Of a DNA stretch of 64,000 nt, positions 16,631-25,237 are shown piece by piece (the stretch's first letter is position 1; each line of letters starts with the position of its first letter). This stretch comes from Ancylobacter lacus (GTDB taxonomy: Bacteria; Pseudomonadota; Alphaproteobacteria; Rhizobiales; Xanthobacteraceae), in contig NZ_JAHBGE010000083.1 in NCBI RefSeq assembly GCF_018390635.1, forward strand, positions 50,797 to 114,796. Reading direction: 5' to 3'. The position numbers were made by a program, and so were the translations under genes. The notes below the pieces were generated by a model. The model made no database searches. It saw only the letters and a list, made by a program, of their open reading frames with translations, and was not told where the DNA came from.

Positions 16631-17638
16631 ATGTCCCCGCCTCCTCCCGCCTCCCTCGCCACCGCCGAGTCGCTGGAAAGCCTCGCGCACGCCACGTCGC
16701 CGCACGCCATGACGTCGGAAGCGCTGGAGGCGCGGCAGCGACGGCAGGCCTTCGCCGCGGTGCTGCTGGCGGCGGTGTGCATCGGCTCCTCCGCCATTTT
16801 CGTGCGGCTGTCGGATGTCGGGCCGGCGGCGATCGGGTTCTGGCGGCTGATCTTCTCGCTGGGCCCCACCGCGCTGTGGGCTTATGCCGAGCTGCGCACG
16901 ACGCGCGCCGCGCGGCCGGCGGCGGCACGGCGGCTGCCCTTCAGCGGCCGGCAGCTCTGGCTCGGGGCGGCGGCGGGCTTCTTCTTCGCCACCGATCTCG
17001 TGCTGTTCCATGCCGGGCTTGCCCGCACCGCGACCGCCAACGGGCTGCTGCTCGGCAACATGGCGCCGGTCTTCGTGGTGCTGATGGGCTGGCTGGTCCT
17101 GGCGGAGCGGCCGACCCTCGGCCTCGTCGCGGCGCTGGCGCTGGGCCTCGGCGGCGCGGGCGTCATCATCCTGCGCAGCGGGGTGCAGCTCGGCGGCTCG
17201 ATGACGGGCGACCTCATGTGCCTTGCCGCCGCCTCGGCCTATTCCGCCTACATGCTGTTCATCCGCGTGGTGCGGCGCCCCACGGCGGACGGTTCGCCCG
17301 GCATGGGCGGTGGCATGGTGTCGCTGGTCTCCTCCGCGGCGGGCGCGGTGTTCTGTCTCGCCTGGGCGCTGGGCAACGGCGAGACGCTGGTGCCGCAGAG
17401 CCTGCAGGGGCTGCTGGCGGTGGCCGGGCTCGGCATCCTCACCCATGCGGCGGGACAGGGGCTCACCACCTTCGCGCTCGGCCGGCTGCCGGCGGGGCTG
17501 ATCTCGGTGGTGCTGCTGCTGCAGATTCTCGTCGGCGTCACCGGCGCGGCGCTGCTGTTCGGCGAGGTGCCCTCGCTCACCGTCATGGCCGGCGGTGTCC
17601 TCATCGTCGCCGGCGTGCTGGCGGTCCGGCCGCGCTGA
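16631..17638 (+). CDS. DMT-superfamily exporter (EamA family)
   Basis: A 335-aa inner-membrane protein with a polar N-terminus (1-38) and ten hydrophobic helices arranged as two EamA repeats (about 40-180 and 195-333). The repeats contain the usual SSAIFVRLSDVGP entry and the second-half QGLTTFALGRLPAGLISVVLLLQ. Family members export amino acids or other metabolites; the cargo is unknown. Divergent LysR gene and box suggest induction by its substrate. The start could lie further in (Met27, 16709). Confidence 0.88.
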   Translation: MSPPPPASLATAESLESLAHATSPHAMTSEALEARQRRQAFAAVLLAAVCIGSSAIFVRLSDVGPAAIGFWRLIFSLGPTALWAYAELRTTRAARPAAARRLPFSGRQLWLGAAAGFFFATDLVLFHAGLARTATANGLLLGNMAPVFVVLMGWLVLAERPTLGLVAALALGLGGAGVIILRSGVQLGGSMTGDLMCLAAASAYSAYMLFIRVVRRPTADGSPGMGGGMVSLVSSAAGAVFCLAWALGNGETLVPQSLQGLLAVAGLGILTHAAGQGLTTFALGRLPAGLISVVLLLQILVGVTGAALLFGEVPSLTVMAGGVLIVAGVLAVRPR

Positions 17639-17736
17639 GCGCCGGCCGGCGCTCGCCCTGGCCCTCGCCGTGGCGTCCGGCGCTTGCGCGGGCGCGGGCG
17701 CGGGTCTACCTCGGAGGAAACAACGAGGAGCGTGAC

Positions 17737-18078
17737 ATGCAGAGGCCCAATCCGTTCGGCGGCGTGATCGAGGATCTTTCCGTGGAGGAGGTCCGCGCCG
17801 GCCTTGCCGACGGTTCCATCCTGCTGGTCGATGTCCGCGAGCCCAACGAACTCGCCGCCGAGCGTATTCCCGGCGCGGTCGACTTCCCGCTCTCGACCTT
17901 CGACGCGGCGGCGCTGCCCGATCCCGAGGGCCGGACGCTGGTGTTCTCCTGCCGCTCGGGCCAGCGCTCGCAGAAGGCCGCCGCGGCGGCGCAGGCGCAG
18001 GGCATCGACCTTCACCGCCACATGGCCGGCGGCATACTGGCGTGGAAGGAAGCGGGTTTCGAGACCGAGCAGGGCTGA
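17737..18078 (+). CDS. Rhodanese-like domain protein
   Basis: A single-domain 113-aa rhodanese (sulfurtransferase). The catalytic loop is Cys72-Arg-Ser-Gly-Gln-Arg, preceded by the LVDVREPNELAAERIPGA motif (30-47) of the family. Cytoplasmic, no signal. Ribosome site GAGGAG eight bases before ATG 17737. The longer frame starting at 16624 is a shadow of the transporter gene. Substrate and partner are not evident. Confidence 0.9.
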   Translation: MQRPNPFGGVIEDLSVEEVRAGLADGSILLVDVREPNELAAERIPGAVDFPLSTFDAAALPDPEGRTLVFSCRSGQRSQKAAAAAQAQGIDLHRHMAGGILAWKEAGFETEQG

Positions 18079-18128
18079 GCGCCGCCGGGGCAAGCCCCGG
18101 TGCGGGGGCCGCGAGGGACGCGGCGCCC

Positions 18129-18205
18129 GCCGCGTTCTCCCGCCGCGTTCCCCCGCCGCGTTCCCCCGCCGCGTTCTCCCGCCGCGTTCCCCCGCCGCGT
18201 TCTCC
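18129..18205. repeat. Tandem 13-bp repeat, six copies
   Basis: Six head-to-tail copies of GCCGCGTTCYCCC (units at 18129, 18142, 18155, 18168, 18181, 18194; the last lacks one base). Units vary only at the Y (T or C). It lies between the rhodanese stop and the end of the convergent aminotransferase gene. Likely a length-variable microsatellite-type locus; no function visible. Confidence 0.85.
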
Positions 18206-18256
18206 GGCCGCCATGGCGGACCGGCGGGTTTCCGTCGGCCCTGTTCCGGTTCCTCG

Positions 18257-19636
18257 TCAGTCGGCGAGCCGGTCGATCACCTCGCCGGTGGCGGCGACCA
18301 GCCGGTCGACCTGCGCCGCCGTGGTCGCGGGTGAGCACAGCATCATGTCGTGGAAGGGCGAGATCAGCACCCCGCGCACCAGCAGCGCGAGGTGGATCGC
18401 CGCTTCCAGCGCGGGGAAATGCGCCAGCCGCGCCTCGGCGCCGGTGCGGCAGGGCTGCGGCGCCCGCACCACCTCCACCCGCGCGCCGCAGCGCGCGATG
18501 TGCCAGGGTAGGCCGGCGCGGTCGATGACCGCGGTGAGCCCGGTCTCCAGCCGGTCGGCGAGCGCGTTCATGTGGGCATAGGCCGCCTCGGTCGCGACCT
18601 GTTCCAGCGTCGCCCGCAGCGCCGCGAGCTGCAGCGGGCTGCCCGAGAGCGTGGTGCCGATGCCGGAATGCCCGTCGGCCGCGCGCTGCTTGGCCTGGCG
18701 GAAGCGCCGCGCGGTCTCCTCGCTCATCCCCCATACGGCGGTCGGCACCCCGCCGGCGATGGCCTTGCCCACCACCAGCAGGTCCGGCTCCAGCCCGTGC
18801 AAGGCGGCATAGCCGCCGGGCGCGGTGGAGAGCGTGTGGGTCTCGTCGATCAGCAGCAGCGTGCCGGTGCGGCGGGTGATCTCGCGCAGCGCGGCGTGGA
18901 AGCCGGGGGTCGGCAGCACCATCGCGCAGTTGGTGAGCGCCGGCTCGGTGATGACGCAGGCCACCGTGCGGTCCGCCAGCGCCTCCTCCAGCGCGGCGAC
19001 GTCGTTGAACGGGATGATGCGGGTGAGGGTGGTGAGGTCGCGCGGCTCGCCGAGCAGGCTCGCCTTGTTCCCCGGCGTGCCGGCCGCGGAAAGCTCCACG
19101 AAGGTCTCGTCCACCGCGCCGTGATAGGCCCCGTCGAAGACGAGGATGCGCGGGCGCCCGGTGGCGGCACGGGCGGCGCGCAGCGCGAAGCGGTTGGCGT
19201 CCGAGGCGGTGGTGGCGATCTGCCAGCGGGGAAGGCCGAAGCGGCGCGCCAGCAGGTCGCCCACCGCGCCGGCGTCCGGTGTCGGCAGCATGGTGGCGAG
19301 CCCCTGCGGCATCTGCCGCGCCAGCGCCTCCACCAGCGCCGGCGGGCTGTGGCCGAACAGCGCCGCCGTATCGCCGAGGCAGAAATCCTCATAGCCGTGG
19401 CCGTCGACATCGGTGAGCCGGGCGCCGCGGGCCTCCTGTACGATCAGCGGCACCGGGGTCGACCAGTCGCTCATCCAGTGCATGGGGACGCCGTCATACA
19501 GATGGGTGGTGGCGGCGGCGGCGGCGCGGGTCCTGGGGCGGGTGCCGAGATAGAGCGCCTCCGCCTCGGCACGCAGCGCGGAAACCCGGGAGGGCGAGGC
19601 GCCGGACACGGATTCGGCGGGCAGGGAAACGGTCAT
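18257..19636 (-). CDS. Class III aminotransferase (PLP), substrate unknown
   Basis: A 459-aa fold-type I PLP enzyme related to glutamate-1-semialdehyde aminomutases and aspartate aminotransferase-family proteins. PLP Lys291 lies in VVGKAIAGG, Asp264 (LLIDETHT) contacts the pyridine nitrogen, and the phosphate region follows TTASDANRFALR (about 142). The first 45 residues are an extension. ATG 19636 starts a coherent protein; the open frame up to 20092 is unconserved. No neighbouring pathway genes identify the substrate. Not a heme-pathway HemL candidate by context. Confidence 0.85.
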   Translation of the reverse strand: MTVSLPAESVSGASPSRVSALRAEAEALYLGTRPRTRAAAAATTHLYDGVPMHWMSDWSTPVPLIVQEARGARLTDVDGHGYEDFCLGDTAALFGHSPPALVEALARQMPQGLATMLPTPDAGAVGDLLARRFGLPRWQIATTASDANRFALRAARAATGRPRILVFDGAYHGAVDETFVELSAAGTPGNKASLLGEPRDLTTLTRIIPFNDVAALEEALADRTVACVITEPALTNCAMVLPTPGFHAALREITRRTGTLLLIDETHTLSTAPGGYAALHGLEPDLLVVGKAIAGGVPTAVWGMSEETARRFRQAKQRAADGHSGIGTTLSGSPLQLAALRATLEQVATEAAYAHMNALADRLETGLTAVIDRAGLPWHIARCGARVEVVRAPQPCRTGAEARLAHFPALEAAIHLALLVRGVLISPFHDMMLCSPATTAAQVDRLVAATGEVIDRLAD

Positions 19637-19802
19637 GACGGCGGCTCCGTCTAAAGGCGTGAGAGGGGGGCGTCGCGGGGCGGCAGGCCGTCCTCCGCAG
19701 CCCCCGGGCGCAGGTCGCGGAAACGAATTTAGAGCAGGCGGCGAGCCCGTGGCAACGCGGGCGACGGCGGACACATCCGGGTGGCGGCGGATGGCGGCGT
19801 CT

Positions 19803-20204
19803 TCACTGGGGGAAGGGCTCGACATTAATCTCGGCGGTGCGGCCGAGATGGCGCGCGCGCCGCCCGGAGACGGAGACGACATAACCGGCGCAGCCGGCGG
19901 CCACCGCCTTCTCGCAGAAGCCGCGACAGGAATAGCCCGGCACCGGCACCTGCGCTTCGCGGAGGGTGGCCTGAAGCCCGGCGGTGTCGAACACCGGCGC
20001 GACGGCGCCGGCGGGGGCGGCCACCGGCGGCTCGATGTTCTGCCCATCGGGCGGGAAGCAGGTCGCCCGCGCCCGGCGGAAGTCCACCGCATGGCTCTCG
20101 AAGCCGGCCGCCATCAGCGCGCCGACGATCCGGGGGAAGTGCATCGCATTGGCTTCGGCCGCTTCGAGGCAGGCCCGGGCGGTCGCCTTCTGGTGTTCGT
20201 CCAT
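19803..20204 (-). CDS. DUF1398 family protein
   Basis: A 133-aa protein resembling DUF1398 (sometimes labelled phage envelope protein), function unknown. Recognisable features: the N-terminal helix EHQKATARACLEAAEANAM, the FPRIVGALMAAGFESHAVDFRR segment and the Cys-containing YSCRGFCEKAVAAGCAGY region (three Cys within 14 residues). It overlaps the 3' end of the marR frame by 91 bp in another reading frame, suggesting coupled expression or an extended marR reading frame. Confidence 0.75.
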   Translation of the reverse strand: MDEHQKATARACLEAAEANAMHFPRIVGALMAAGFESHAVDFRRARATCFPPDGQNIEPPVAAPAGAVAPVFDTAGLQATLREAQVPVPGYSCRGFCEKAVAAGCAGYVVSVSGRRARHLGRTAEINVEPFPQ

Positions 20205-20722
20205 GGGTGGTCTCCGGGGTGGCGGCGATGGTCTCGGGCGATCGGCGTCGCGGTCATGCCGGACCGCTGGGCCATGCGCCGCAGAAGCCGCATCAGGGTC
20301 TCGCGCTCCGGCGCGCTCCCGCGCTGGAAGAAGTCGGCATCCTCGCGGTCGGCCGGCGTCGCCAGCTCCGGCACCAGCCCGGCGCCCCGCTCGGTAAGGG
20401 CGAGGGTCTGGGCGCGGCCATTCCCGGCGCGGGCCTCCCGCCGGAGCAGGGCCTTGGCGATCAGCCGGTCGGCGAGGCGGGTGATGGCGCCGCGGGGGAG
20501 GCCCATCTCGTCGGCGAGGCGGCTGGGTGCGGCGGGCCCCCGGTCATAGAGCGCGCGCAGCACGGCCCACTCCGCCACGGTCACCTCCCGGTCCGCCCGT
20601 TTGGCGGCGAAGGCGTGGGAGACATGGTTGGCGACGAGGCGCAGCCGGACGCCGAGATGATCCGACAGCTCGGTAACCGGCCCTTGCGGCGTCGTGCGGT
20701 CGAAGGCGATGTCGTCGGCCAT
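20114..20722 (-). CDS. MarR-family transcriptional regulator
   Basis: A 202-aa winged-helix regulator. The DNA-binding core is at about 45-120 (VTVAEWAVLRALYDRG, SRLADEMGLPRGAITRLADRL, then the wing with TLALTERGAGL). The last 40 residues are Arg/Pro-rich, unlike MarR proteins, and are read from DNA that also encodes the DUF1398 N-terminus. The real protein may be shorter (a frameshift near 20215-20235 would do this) or genuinely extended. A perfect dyad sits 12 bp upstream of ATG 20722. Confidence 0.85.
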   Translation of the reverse strand: MADDIAFDRTTPQGPVTELSDHLGVRLRLVANHVSHAFAAKRADREVTVAEWAVLRALYDRGPAAPSRLADEMGLPRGAITRLADRLIAKALLRREARAGNGRAQTLALTERGAGLVPELATPADREDADFFQRGSAPERETLMRLLRRMAQRSGMTATPIARDHRRHPGDHPWTNTRRRPPGPASKRPKPMRCTSPGSSAR

Positions 20723-20733
20723 GGCGGTCTGTT

Positions 20734-20777
20734 TGATTGACCAGGAAACGACATCGCGATGGCTTCCTGGTCAATCA
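20734..20777. promoter_or_regulatory. Perfect 14-bp dyad at the marR promoter (probable operator)
   Basis: TGATTGACCAGGAA (20734-20747) is repeated inverted as TTCCTGGTCAATCA (20764-20777) with a 16-bp spacer. Each arm also contains a TTGACC -35-like element. The position just before the marR start fits autorepression by the MarR dimer. No T-run is present, so it is not a terminator. Confidence 0.65.
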
Positions 20778-20900
20778 CAGGCGCGGCGCCAACGGCCCGC
20801 GCGGCCGCGCCTCACCGTCGACGGCTGCGGCGCGCCGTCGCCGGCCTGCGCGGCGGGAGCGTCGCTGCCCCGCCGCGTGGGTGGTGCCGGGGAGGACGCC

Positions 20901-22283
20901 TCAGCCCGTCCAGCCCAGCCGCTTCAGCTCGCCCCAGGTGTCGTCCAGCGTCTTGCGGGCGCGGGTGACCAGTTCGTCAATCTCCCCGTGCGAGATGACC
21001 AGCGGCGGGGCGATGATCAGCCGGTCGCGCACCGCGCGCATGACGAGCCCGTTCTTGAAGGAGAAGTCGCGCGCCAGCGTGCCCACCTTGCCGACATCGG
21101 GGAATTTGGTGCGGCCCACCTTGTCGGGGGTCAGCTCCAGCGCCGCCACCATGCCGAGCGCGGGCGCCTCGCCCACCAGCGGATGGTCGGCGAGCGCGGT
21201 CCACTTCGCCTTGAGGTAGGGCCCGACGTCGCGGGCGACCCGGCCGACCAGATCCTCGCGCACCATGATGTCGAGATTGACCAGCGCCGCGGCGCAGGCG
21301 GCGGGGTGGCCGGAATAGGTGTAGCCATGGTTGAAGTCGCCGCCTTCCAGCAGCACGTCGACCACGCGGTCGGCCACCATCACCCCGCCCAGCGGCATGT
21401 AGCCGGAGGTGATGCCCTTCGCCATGACGAGGATGTCCGGCTGGGTGCCGAAGGTCTGGCAGCCGAACCAGTTGCCGGTGCGCCCGAAGCCGCAGATCAC
21501 CTCGTCGGAGATGAACAGGATGTCGCGCTCGCGGCAGATGCGGGCGATCTCCGGCCAGTAGGTGGCGGGCGGGATGATGACGCCGCCGGCGCCCTGGATC
21601 GGCTCGGCGATGAAGGCGGCGATCTTGTCCTCGCCGAGGGCGTCGATGGTGGCTTCCAGCGCCTGGGCGGTGCGCAGGCCGAATTCCTCCGGCGTCTCGC
21701 CCTGGCGGGCCTCCCCCCAGAAATAGGGCTGGGCGATGTGGACGATGCCGGGGATCGGCAGGTTGCCCTGCTCGTGCATCGGCACCATGCCCCCGAGGCT
21801 CGCCGCGCCGACGGTCGAGCCGTGATAGGCGTTGCGGCGGGAGATGATGACCTTCTTGTTCGGCTGCTGCTTGATGTCGAAGTAGCGCCGTACCAGCCGG
21901 ATCACCGTGTCGTTGGATTCCGAGCCGGAGCCGGTGAAGAACACCCGGTTGAACTGCGGCGGAGTTAGCTCCGCCAGCTTCGCCGCCAGCTCGATGACCG
22001 GGGTGTGGGTGGTCTTGAAGAAGGTGTTGTAATAGGGCAGCTCGCGCAGCTGGGCCGCCACCGCGTCGGCGATCTCGTCGCGGCCATAGCCGACATTGAC
22101 GCACCACAGCCCGGACATCCCGTCGAGATAGCGGTTGCCGTCGGAATCCGTCAGCCACACGCCCTCGCCCTTGACGATGACGCGCGAGCCCTCGGCGTTC
22201 AGCGCGCGGGTGTCGCTGAAGGGGTGGAGATGGTGCGCGGCGTCGAGCGCGCGCAGTTCGGCGGTGGTCTTGTGGAGAGTCAT
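20901..22283 (-). CDS. Polyamine (putrescine)--pyruvate aminotransferase, SpuC-like
   Basis: A 460-aa class III PLP aminotransferase. PLP Lys289 (MAKGITSGYMPLGG), Asp260 (FISDEVICGFGRTG), the FFTGSGSESNDTVIRL phosphate-binding region (115-130) and NAYHGSTVGAASLGGM are all typical of the SpuC/putrescine-pyruvate group. The role is to transaminate putrescine or a related amine. Context supports this: a divergent glutamine-synthetase-like gamma-glutamylpolyamine ligase and a polyamine-binding protein lie immediately upstream, with a palindrome between. Beta-alanine--pyruvate transaminase is the main alternative. Confidence 0.88.
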   Translation of the reverse strand: MTLHKTTAELRALDAAHHLHPFSDTRALNAEGSRVIVKGEGVWLTDSDGNRYLDGMSGLWCVNVGYGRDEIADAVAAQLRELPYYNTFFKTTHTPVIELAAKLAELTPPQFNRVFFTGSGSESNDTVIRLVRRYFDIKQQPNKKVIISRRNAYHGSTVGAASLGGMVPMHEQGNLPIPGIVHIAQPYFWGEARQGETPEEFGLRTAQALEATIDALGEDKIAAFIAEPIQGAGGVIIPPATYWPEIARICRERDILFISDEVICGFGRTGNWFGCQTFGTQPDILVMAKGITSGYMPLGGVMVADRVVDVLLEGGDFNHGYTYSGHPAACAAALVNLDIMVREDLVGRVARDVGPYLKAKWTALADHPLVGEAPALGMVAALELTPDKVGRTKFPDVGKVGTLARDFSFKNGLVMRAVRDRLIIAPPLVISHGEIDELVTRARKTLDDTWGELKRLGWTG

Positions 22284-22312
22284 GATCCCGGCCTTCCGTG
22301 GTTGGCCGGGAG

Positions 22313-22326
22313 AATGTGATCACATT
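22313..22326. promoter_or_regulatory. Perfect palindrome AATGTGATCACATT between polyamine genes
   Basis: A 14-bp perfect palindrome 30 bp upstream of the aminotransferase start and 119 bp before the ligase gene. The TGTGATCACA core resembles compact operators of GntR-type regulators; the CRP consensus needs a longer spacer. It likely controls the divergent polyamine genes. No regulator gene is adjacent. Confidence 0.55.
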
Positions 22327-22444
22327 TCGCGTGCGTCAAGCCCGTTGTCGTGGCACAAGGGCGGGACAGGTGCGGGGGAGGCGCGGCTTGACCGCGCCCC
22401 CTCCGCCATGTCCACACTTACGCAGGCACCATCCGGAAGACATC

Positions 22445-23839
22445 ATGCCGTCCACCGAAGCCGCGCCGGCCGCGGCCGCCGCGCCCCATGAGGGCGACGA
22501 ACTCTCCGCCTATCTCGCGCGCCACGGCGCGCCCGAGATCGTCGAGGTACTGCTTCCCGACACCCACGGCATCCTCCGTGGCAAATGGCTCCCGGGCCCG
22601 GCGGCCGCCAAGATCTGGTCCGACGGCGTCGCCATCCCGCTCTCGATCTTCGGGCTCGACATCTGGGGCCGCGAGGTGGAGGAGACCGGCATCCACATCG
22701 AAACCGGCGACCGCGACGGGCTGTGTCGCCCGGTTCCCGGCACGCTCACCCCGGTGCCGTGGGCGCCGCGCCCTTCCGCGCAGGTCATGATCACCATGCA
22801 CGAGCCGGATGGCCGTGGCGGCGCCCGGCCGTGGGAGCTCGACCCGCGCCACCAGCTCGCCCGCCAGGTCGAGCGGCTCGCCGCGCTGGGGCTGCACCCC
22901 TGCGTCGCCTTCGAGCTCGAATTCTACCTGATGAAGCCGGCGCCCGGCCCCGACGGCGCCCCCGAGCCGGTCTTCCCCGCCCGCAACGGCCCGGCCCGGC
23001 AGAACATGTATGCCATGTCGGACCTCGACGCCCACGCCCCGCTGCTGCACGAAATCCGCGAGGCGGCGCGCATCCAGGGCCTGCCGGCGGACACCGTGAT
23101 CTCCGAGGCCGCGCCCGGCCAGTTCGAGGTGAACCTCTATCACCGCCGCGACGCCATGGCGGCGGCGGACGACGCCATCCTGCTGCGCCGCCTCATCGAC
23201 GGGGTGGCGCGGCGCAACGGGCTGCGCGCCAGCTTCATGGCCAAGCCCTTCCTGGAATTCGCCGGCTCCGGCATGCATGTGCATGTGAGCCTCACCGACA
23301 GCGCGGGCGGCAACGCCTTCGGCGCGGGCGAGGCCGGCGAGGTGCTGCTGCGGCAGGCGGCGGCGGGCATGCTGGCCACCATGGCCGACACCTGCGTGTT
23401 CTACGTGCCGGGCTTCAACGGCTTCCGCCGGCTGGTGCCGGGCAGCTACGCCCCCACCAGCGTCTCCTGGGGCTTCGACAACCGGGCGGTCGCGGTGCGG
23501 GTGCCCAACGGCCCGCCCAAGGCGCGCCGGCTGGAGCACCGCATCGCCGGTGCCGACGCCCACCCCCACCTCGTCCTCGCCGGCATTCTCGCCGGCATGC
23601 TGGAGGGCATCGAGCAGCGGCTGGAGCCGCCGGCGCCGCTCACCGGCAACGCCTATGAGCAGGAGGCGCCGCACCTCTCGCATTCCATGCAGGCCGCGAT
23701 CGCCAACTTCGCCGGTTCCGCCTTCGTCGCGCGGGCCTTCGGCGAGCACTACCAGCGCGTCTACGCCATCATGAAGGCGGCGGAGCTGGCGGCCTTCGAG
23801 CGGCGCATCAACCCGCTGGAATATGACACCTATCTCTGA
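22445..23839 (+). CDS. Glutamine-synthetase-family gamma-glutamylpolyamine synthetase (PuuA/SpuI-like)
   Basis: A 464-aa protein with the glutamine synthetase fold. N-terminal beta-grasp at about 18-110 (EIVEVLLPDTHGILRGKWLPG) and C-terminal catalytic domain with FELEFYLMKP, the ATP/metal segment FAGSGMHVHVSL (about 275-286), NGFRRLVPGSYAPTSVSWGFDNR and the EHRIAGADAHPHL signature. The divergence from GlnA plus the SpuC-like and PotF-like neighbours point to ligation of glutamate to putrescine or another polyamine, the first step of gamma-glutamylated putrescine catabolism. The true glutamine synthetase would be elsewhere. ATG 22445; the frame extends upstream without conserved sequence. Confidence 0.9.
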   Translation: MPSTEAAPAAAAAPHEGDELSAYLARHGAPEIVEVLLPDTHGILRGKWLPGPAAAKIWSDGVAIPLSIFGLDIWGREVEETGIHIETGDRDGLCRPVPGTLTPVPWAPRPSAQVMITMHEPDGRGGARPWELDPRHQLARQVERLAALGLHPCVAFELEFYLMKPAPGPDGAPEPVFPARNGPARQNMYAMSDLDAHAPLLHEIREAARIQGLPADTVISEAAPGQFEVNLYHRRDAMAAADDAILLRRLIDGVARRNGLRASFMAKPFLEFAGSGMHVHVSLTDSAGGNAFGAGEAGEVLLRQAAAGMLATMADTCVFYVPGFNGFRRLVPGSYAPTSVSWGFDNRAVAVRVPNGPPKARRLEHRIAGADAHPHLVLAGILAGMLEGIEQRLEPPAPLTGNAYEQEAPHLSHSMQAAIANFAGSAFVARAFGEHYQRVYAIMKAAELAAFERRINPLEYDTYL

Positions 23840-24002
23840 GCCGGCGCCCCCGCCGCGCTGGCGGGGGCGGGTATCTTTCGCGGCCAGCTTACCCATCGTA
23901 GGTCCTTGCGCCCCGGCCGGGGGAGCGACTAGCCTTCGGACAATTCTGAAGCGGCCGGGGCCCATCGCTTCGGAAACCCACCAACCTTCCAAGGAGAACA
24001 GG

Positions 24003-25124
24003 ATGTCCCGCCTCCTCGCGACGATCGCGGCAGGCCTTGTGGCGACCGGCACGCTGGTGTCCGCCATCATGCCCGCCGCGGCGCAGGAAAAGGTCGTGAA
24101 CGTCTACAACTGGTCCGACTACATCGACGAGTCGGTGCTGGAGGAGTTCACGAAAGAGACCGGCATCAAGGTCCGCTACGACGTGTTCGATTCCAACGAG
24201 GTGCTGGAAACCAAGCTCCTCGGCGGCAAGACCGGCTACGACGTCGTGGTGCCCACGGGCTCCTTCCTCCAGCGCCAGATTCAGGCGGGCATCTTCCTCC
24301 CGCTCGACAAGTCGAAGCTGCCGAACCTGCAGTACCAGTGGCCGGCCATCTCCGAGCGGCTGGCGGTGTATGATCCCGGCAACAAATACGCCGTGAACTA
24401 CATGTGGGGCACCACCGGCATCGGCCTCAACGTCGACAAGGTGAAGCAGCGCCTCGGCGACATCCCGCTGAACACCTGGGACATCGTCTTCAAGCCGGAA
24501 ATCCTCGCCAAGCTGAAGGATTGCGGCGTCTACATGCTCGACGGCCCGGAGGAGATCATCCCCACCGCGCTGCGCTATCTCGGCAAGGACCCGAACTCCA
24601 AGGACCCGAAGGACATCGAGGCCGCCGGCGAGCTGCTGATGCCGATCCGGCCCTACATCAAGAAGTTTGACAGCTCGGGCTACATCAACGCGCTGGCGCG
24701 CGGCGACATCTGTATCGCCACCGGCTGGTCCGGCGACGTGTTCCAGGCCAAGACCCGCGCCGAGGAAGCCGCCGCCAAGACCAAGAAGCCGCCGGTCAAC
24801 ATCGAATACGTCATTCCGCAGCAGGGCGCGCTGATGTGGTTCGACAACTTCGCCATCCCGAAGGATGCCCAGCACGTCGACGAAGCGCTCGCCTTCATCA
24901 ACTTCATGATGAAGCCCGAGGTCGCGGCGAAGAACTCGAACTTCATCTCCTACGCCAACGGCAACCTCGAATCGCAGAAGTTCGTCGACAAGGCGATCCT
25001 CGACAACCCGTCGATCTATCCCCCGGCGGACGTGCAGGCGAAGCTGTTCACCGTGACCACCAACCCGCAGGACCTCCAGCGTCTCGTCACCCGCACCTGG
25101 AACAAGTTCAAGCGCGGCAAGTGA
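24003..25124 (+). CDS. Polyamine ABC transporter substrate-binding protein (PotF/SpuD-like)
   Basis: A 373-aa periplasmic binding protein. Signal peptide 1-28 (cleavage after AAA-QEK region); mature start VVNVYNWSDYIDES is the hallmark of PotD/PotF. Further family sequence: GYDVVVPTGSFLQRQIQAG, YAVNYMWGTTGIGLNVDKV, CIATGWSGDVFQA and LMWFDNFAIPKDA. It captures putrescine or spermidine for import. Strong ribosome site (AAGGAG). An intrinsic terminator follows at 25211, and no permease or ATPase genes lie on either side, so the rest of the transporter must be elsewhere. Confidence 0.94.
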   Translation: MSRLLATIAAGLVATGTLVSAIMPAAAQEKVVNVYNWSDYIDESVLEEFTKETGIKVRYDVFDSNEVLETKLLGGKTGYDVVVPTGSFLQRQIQAGIFLPLDKSKLPNLQYQWPAISERLAVYDPGNKYAVNYMWGTTGIGLNVDKVKQRLGDIPLNTWDIVFKPEILAKLKDCGVYMLDGPEEIIPTALRYLGKDPNSKDPKDIEAAGELLMPIRPYIKKFDSSGYINALARGDICIATGWSGDVFQAKTRAEEAAAKTKKPPVNIEYVIPQQGALMWFDNFAIPKDAQHVDEALAFINFMMKPEVAAKNSNFISYANGNLESQKFVDKAILDNPSIYPPADVQAKLFTVTTNPQDLQRLVTRTWNKFKRGK

Positions 25125-25210
25125 GCGTCCGGCGCGGCACGTGAGCGGTCTGCCAAGACCGCCCGCGTGAGCCCCGCCCGGCGCCGGGCCACGATCCTGA
25201 CATCCCGGAA

Positions 25211-25237
25211 GCCGCCCGTTTCGACGGGCGGCTTTTT
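25211..25237 (+). terminator. Rho-independent terminator after the polyamine binding-protein gene
   Basis: Perfect 9-bp stem GCCGCCCGT / ACGGGCGGC with a TTCG tetraloop, followed by TTTTT (25233-25237), 86 bp after the stop codon. Confidence 0.93.

Noticed and set aside
16624..17736. Plus-strand frame extending the rhodanese gene by 371 codons
   Set aside because: It is a shifted reading of the EamA transporter gene; the rhodanese has its own ribosome site and ATG at 17737.
18129..18205. CRISPR array
   Set aside because: Units are contiguous 13-mers without spacers; a tandem repeat, not a CRISPR.
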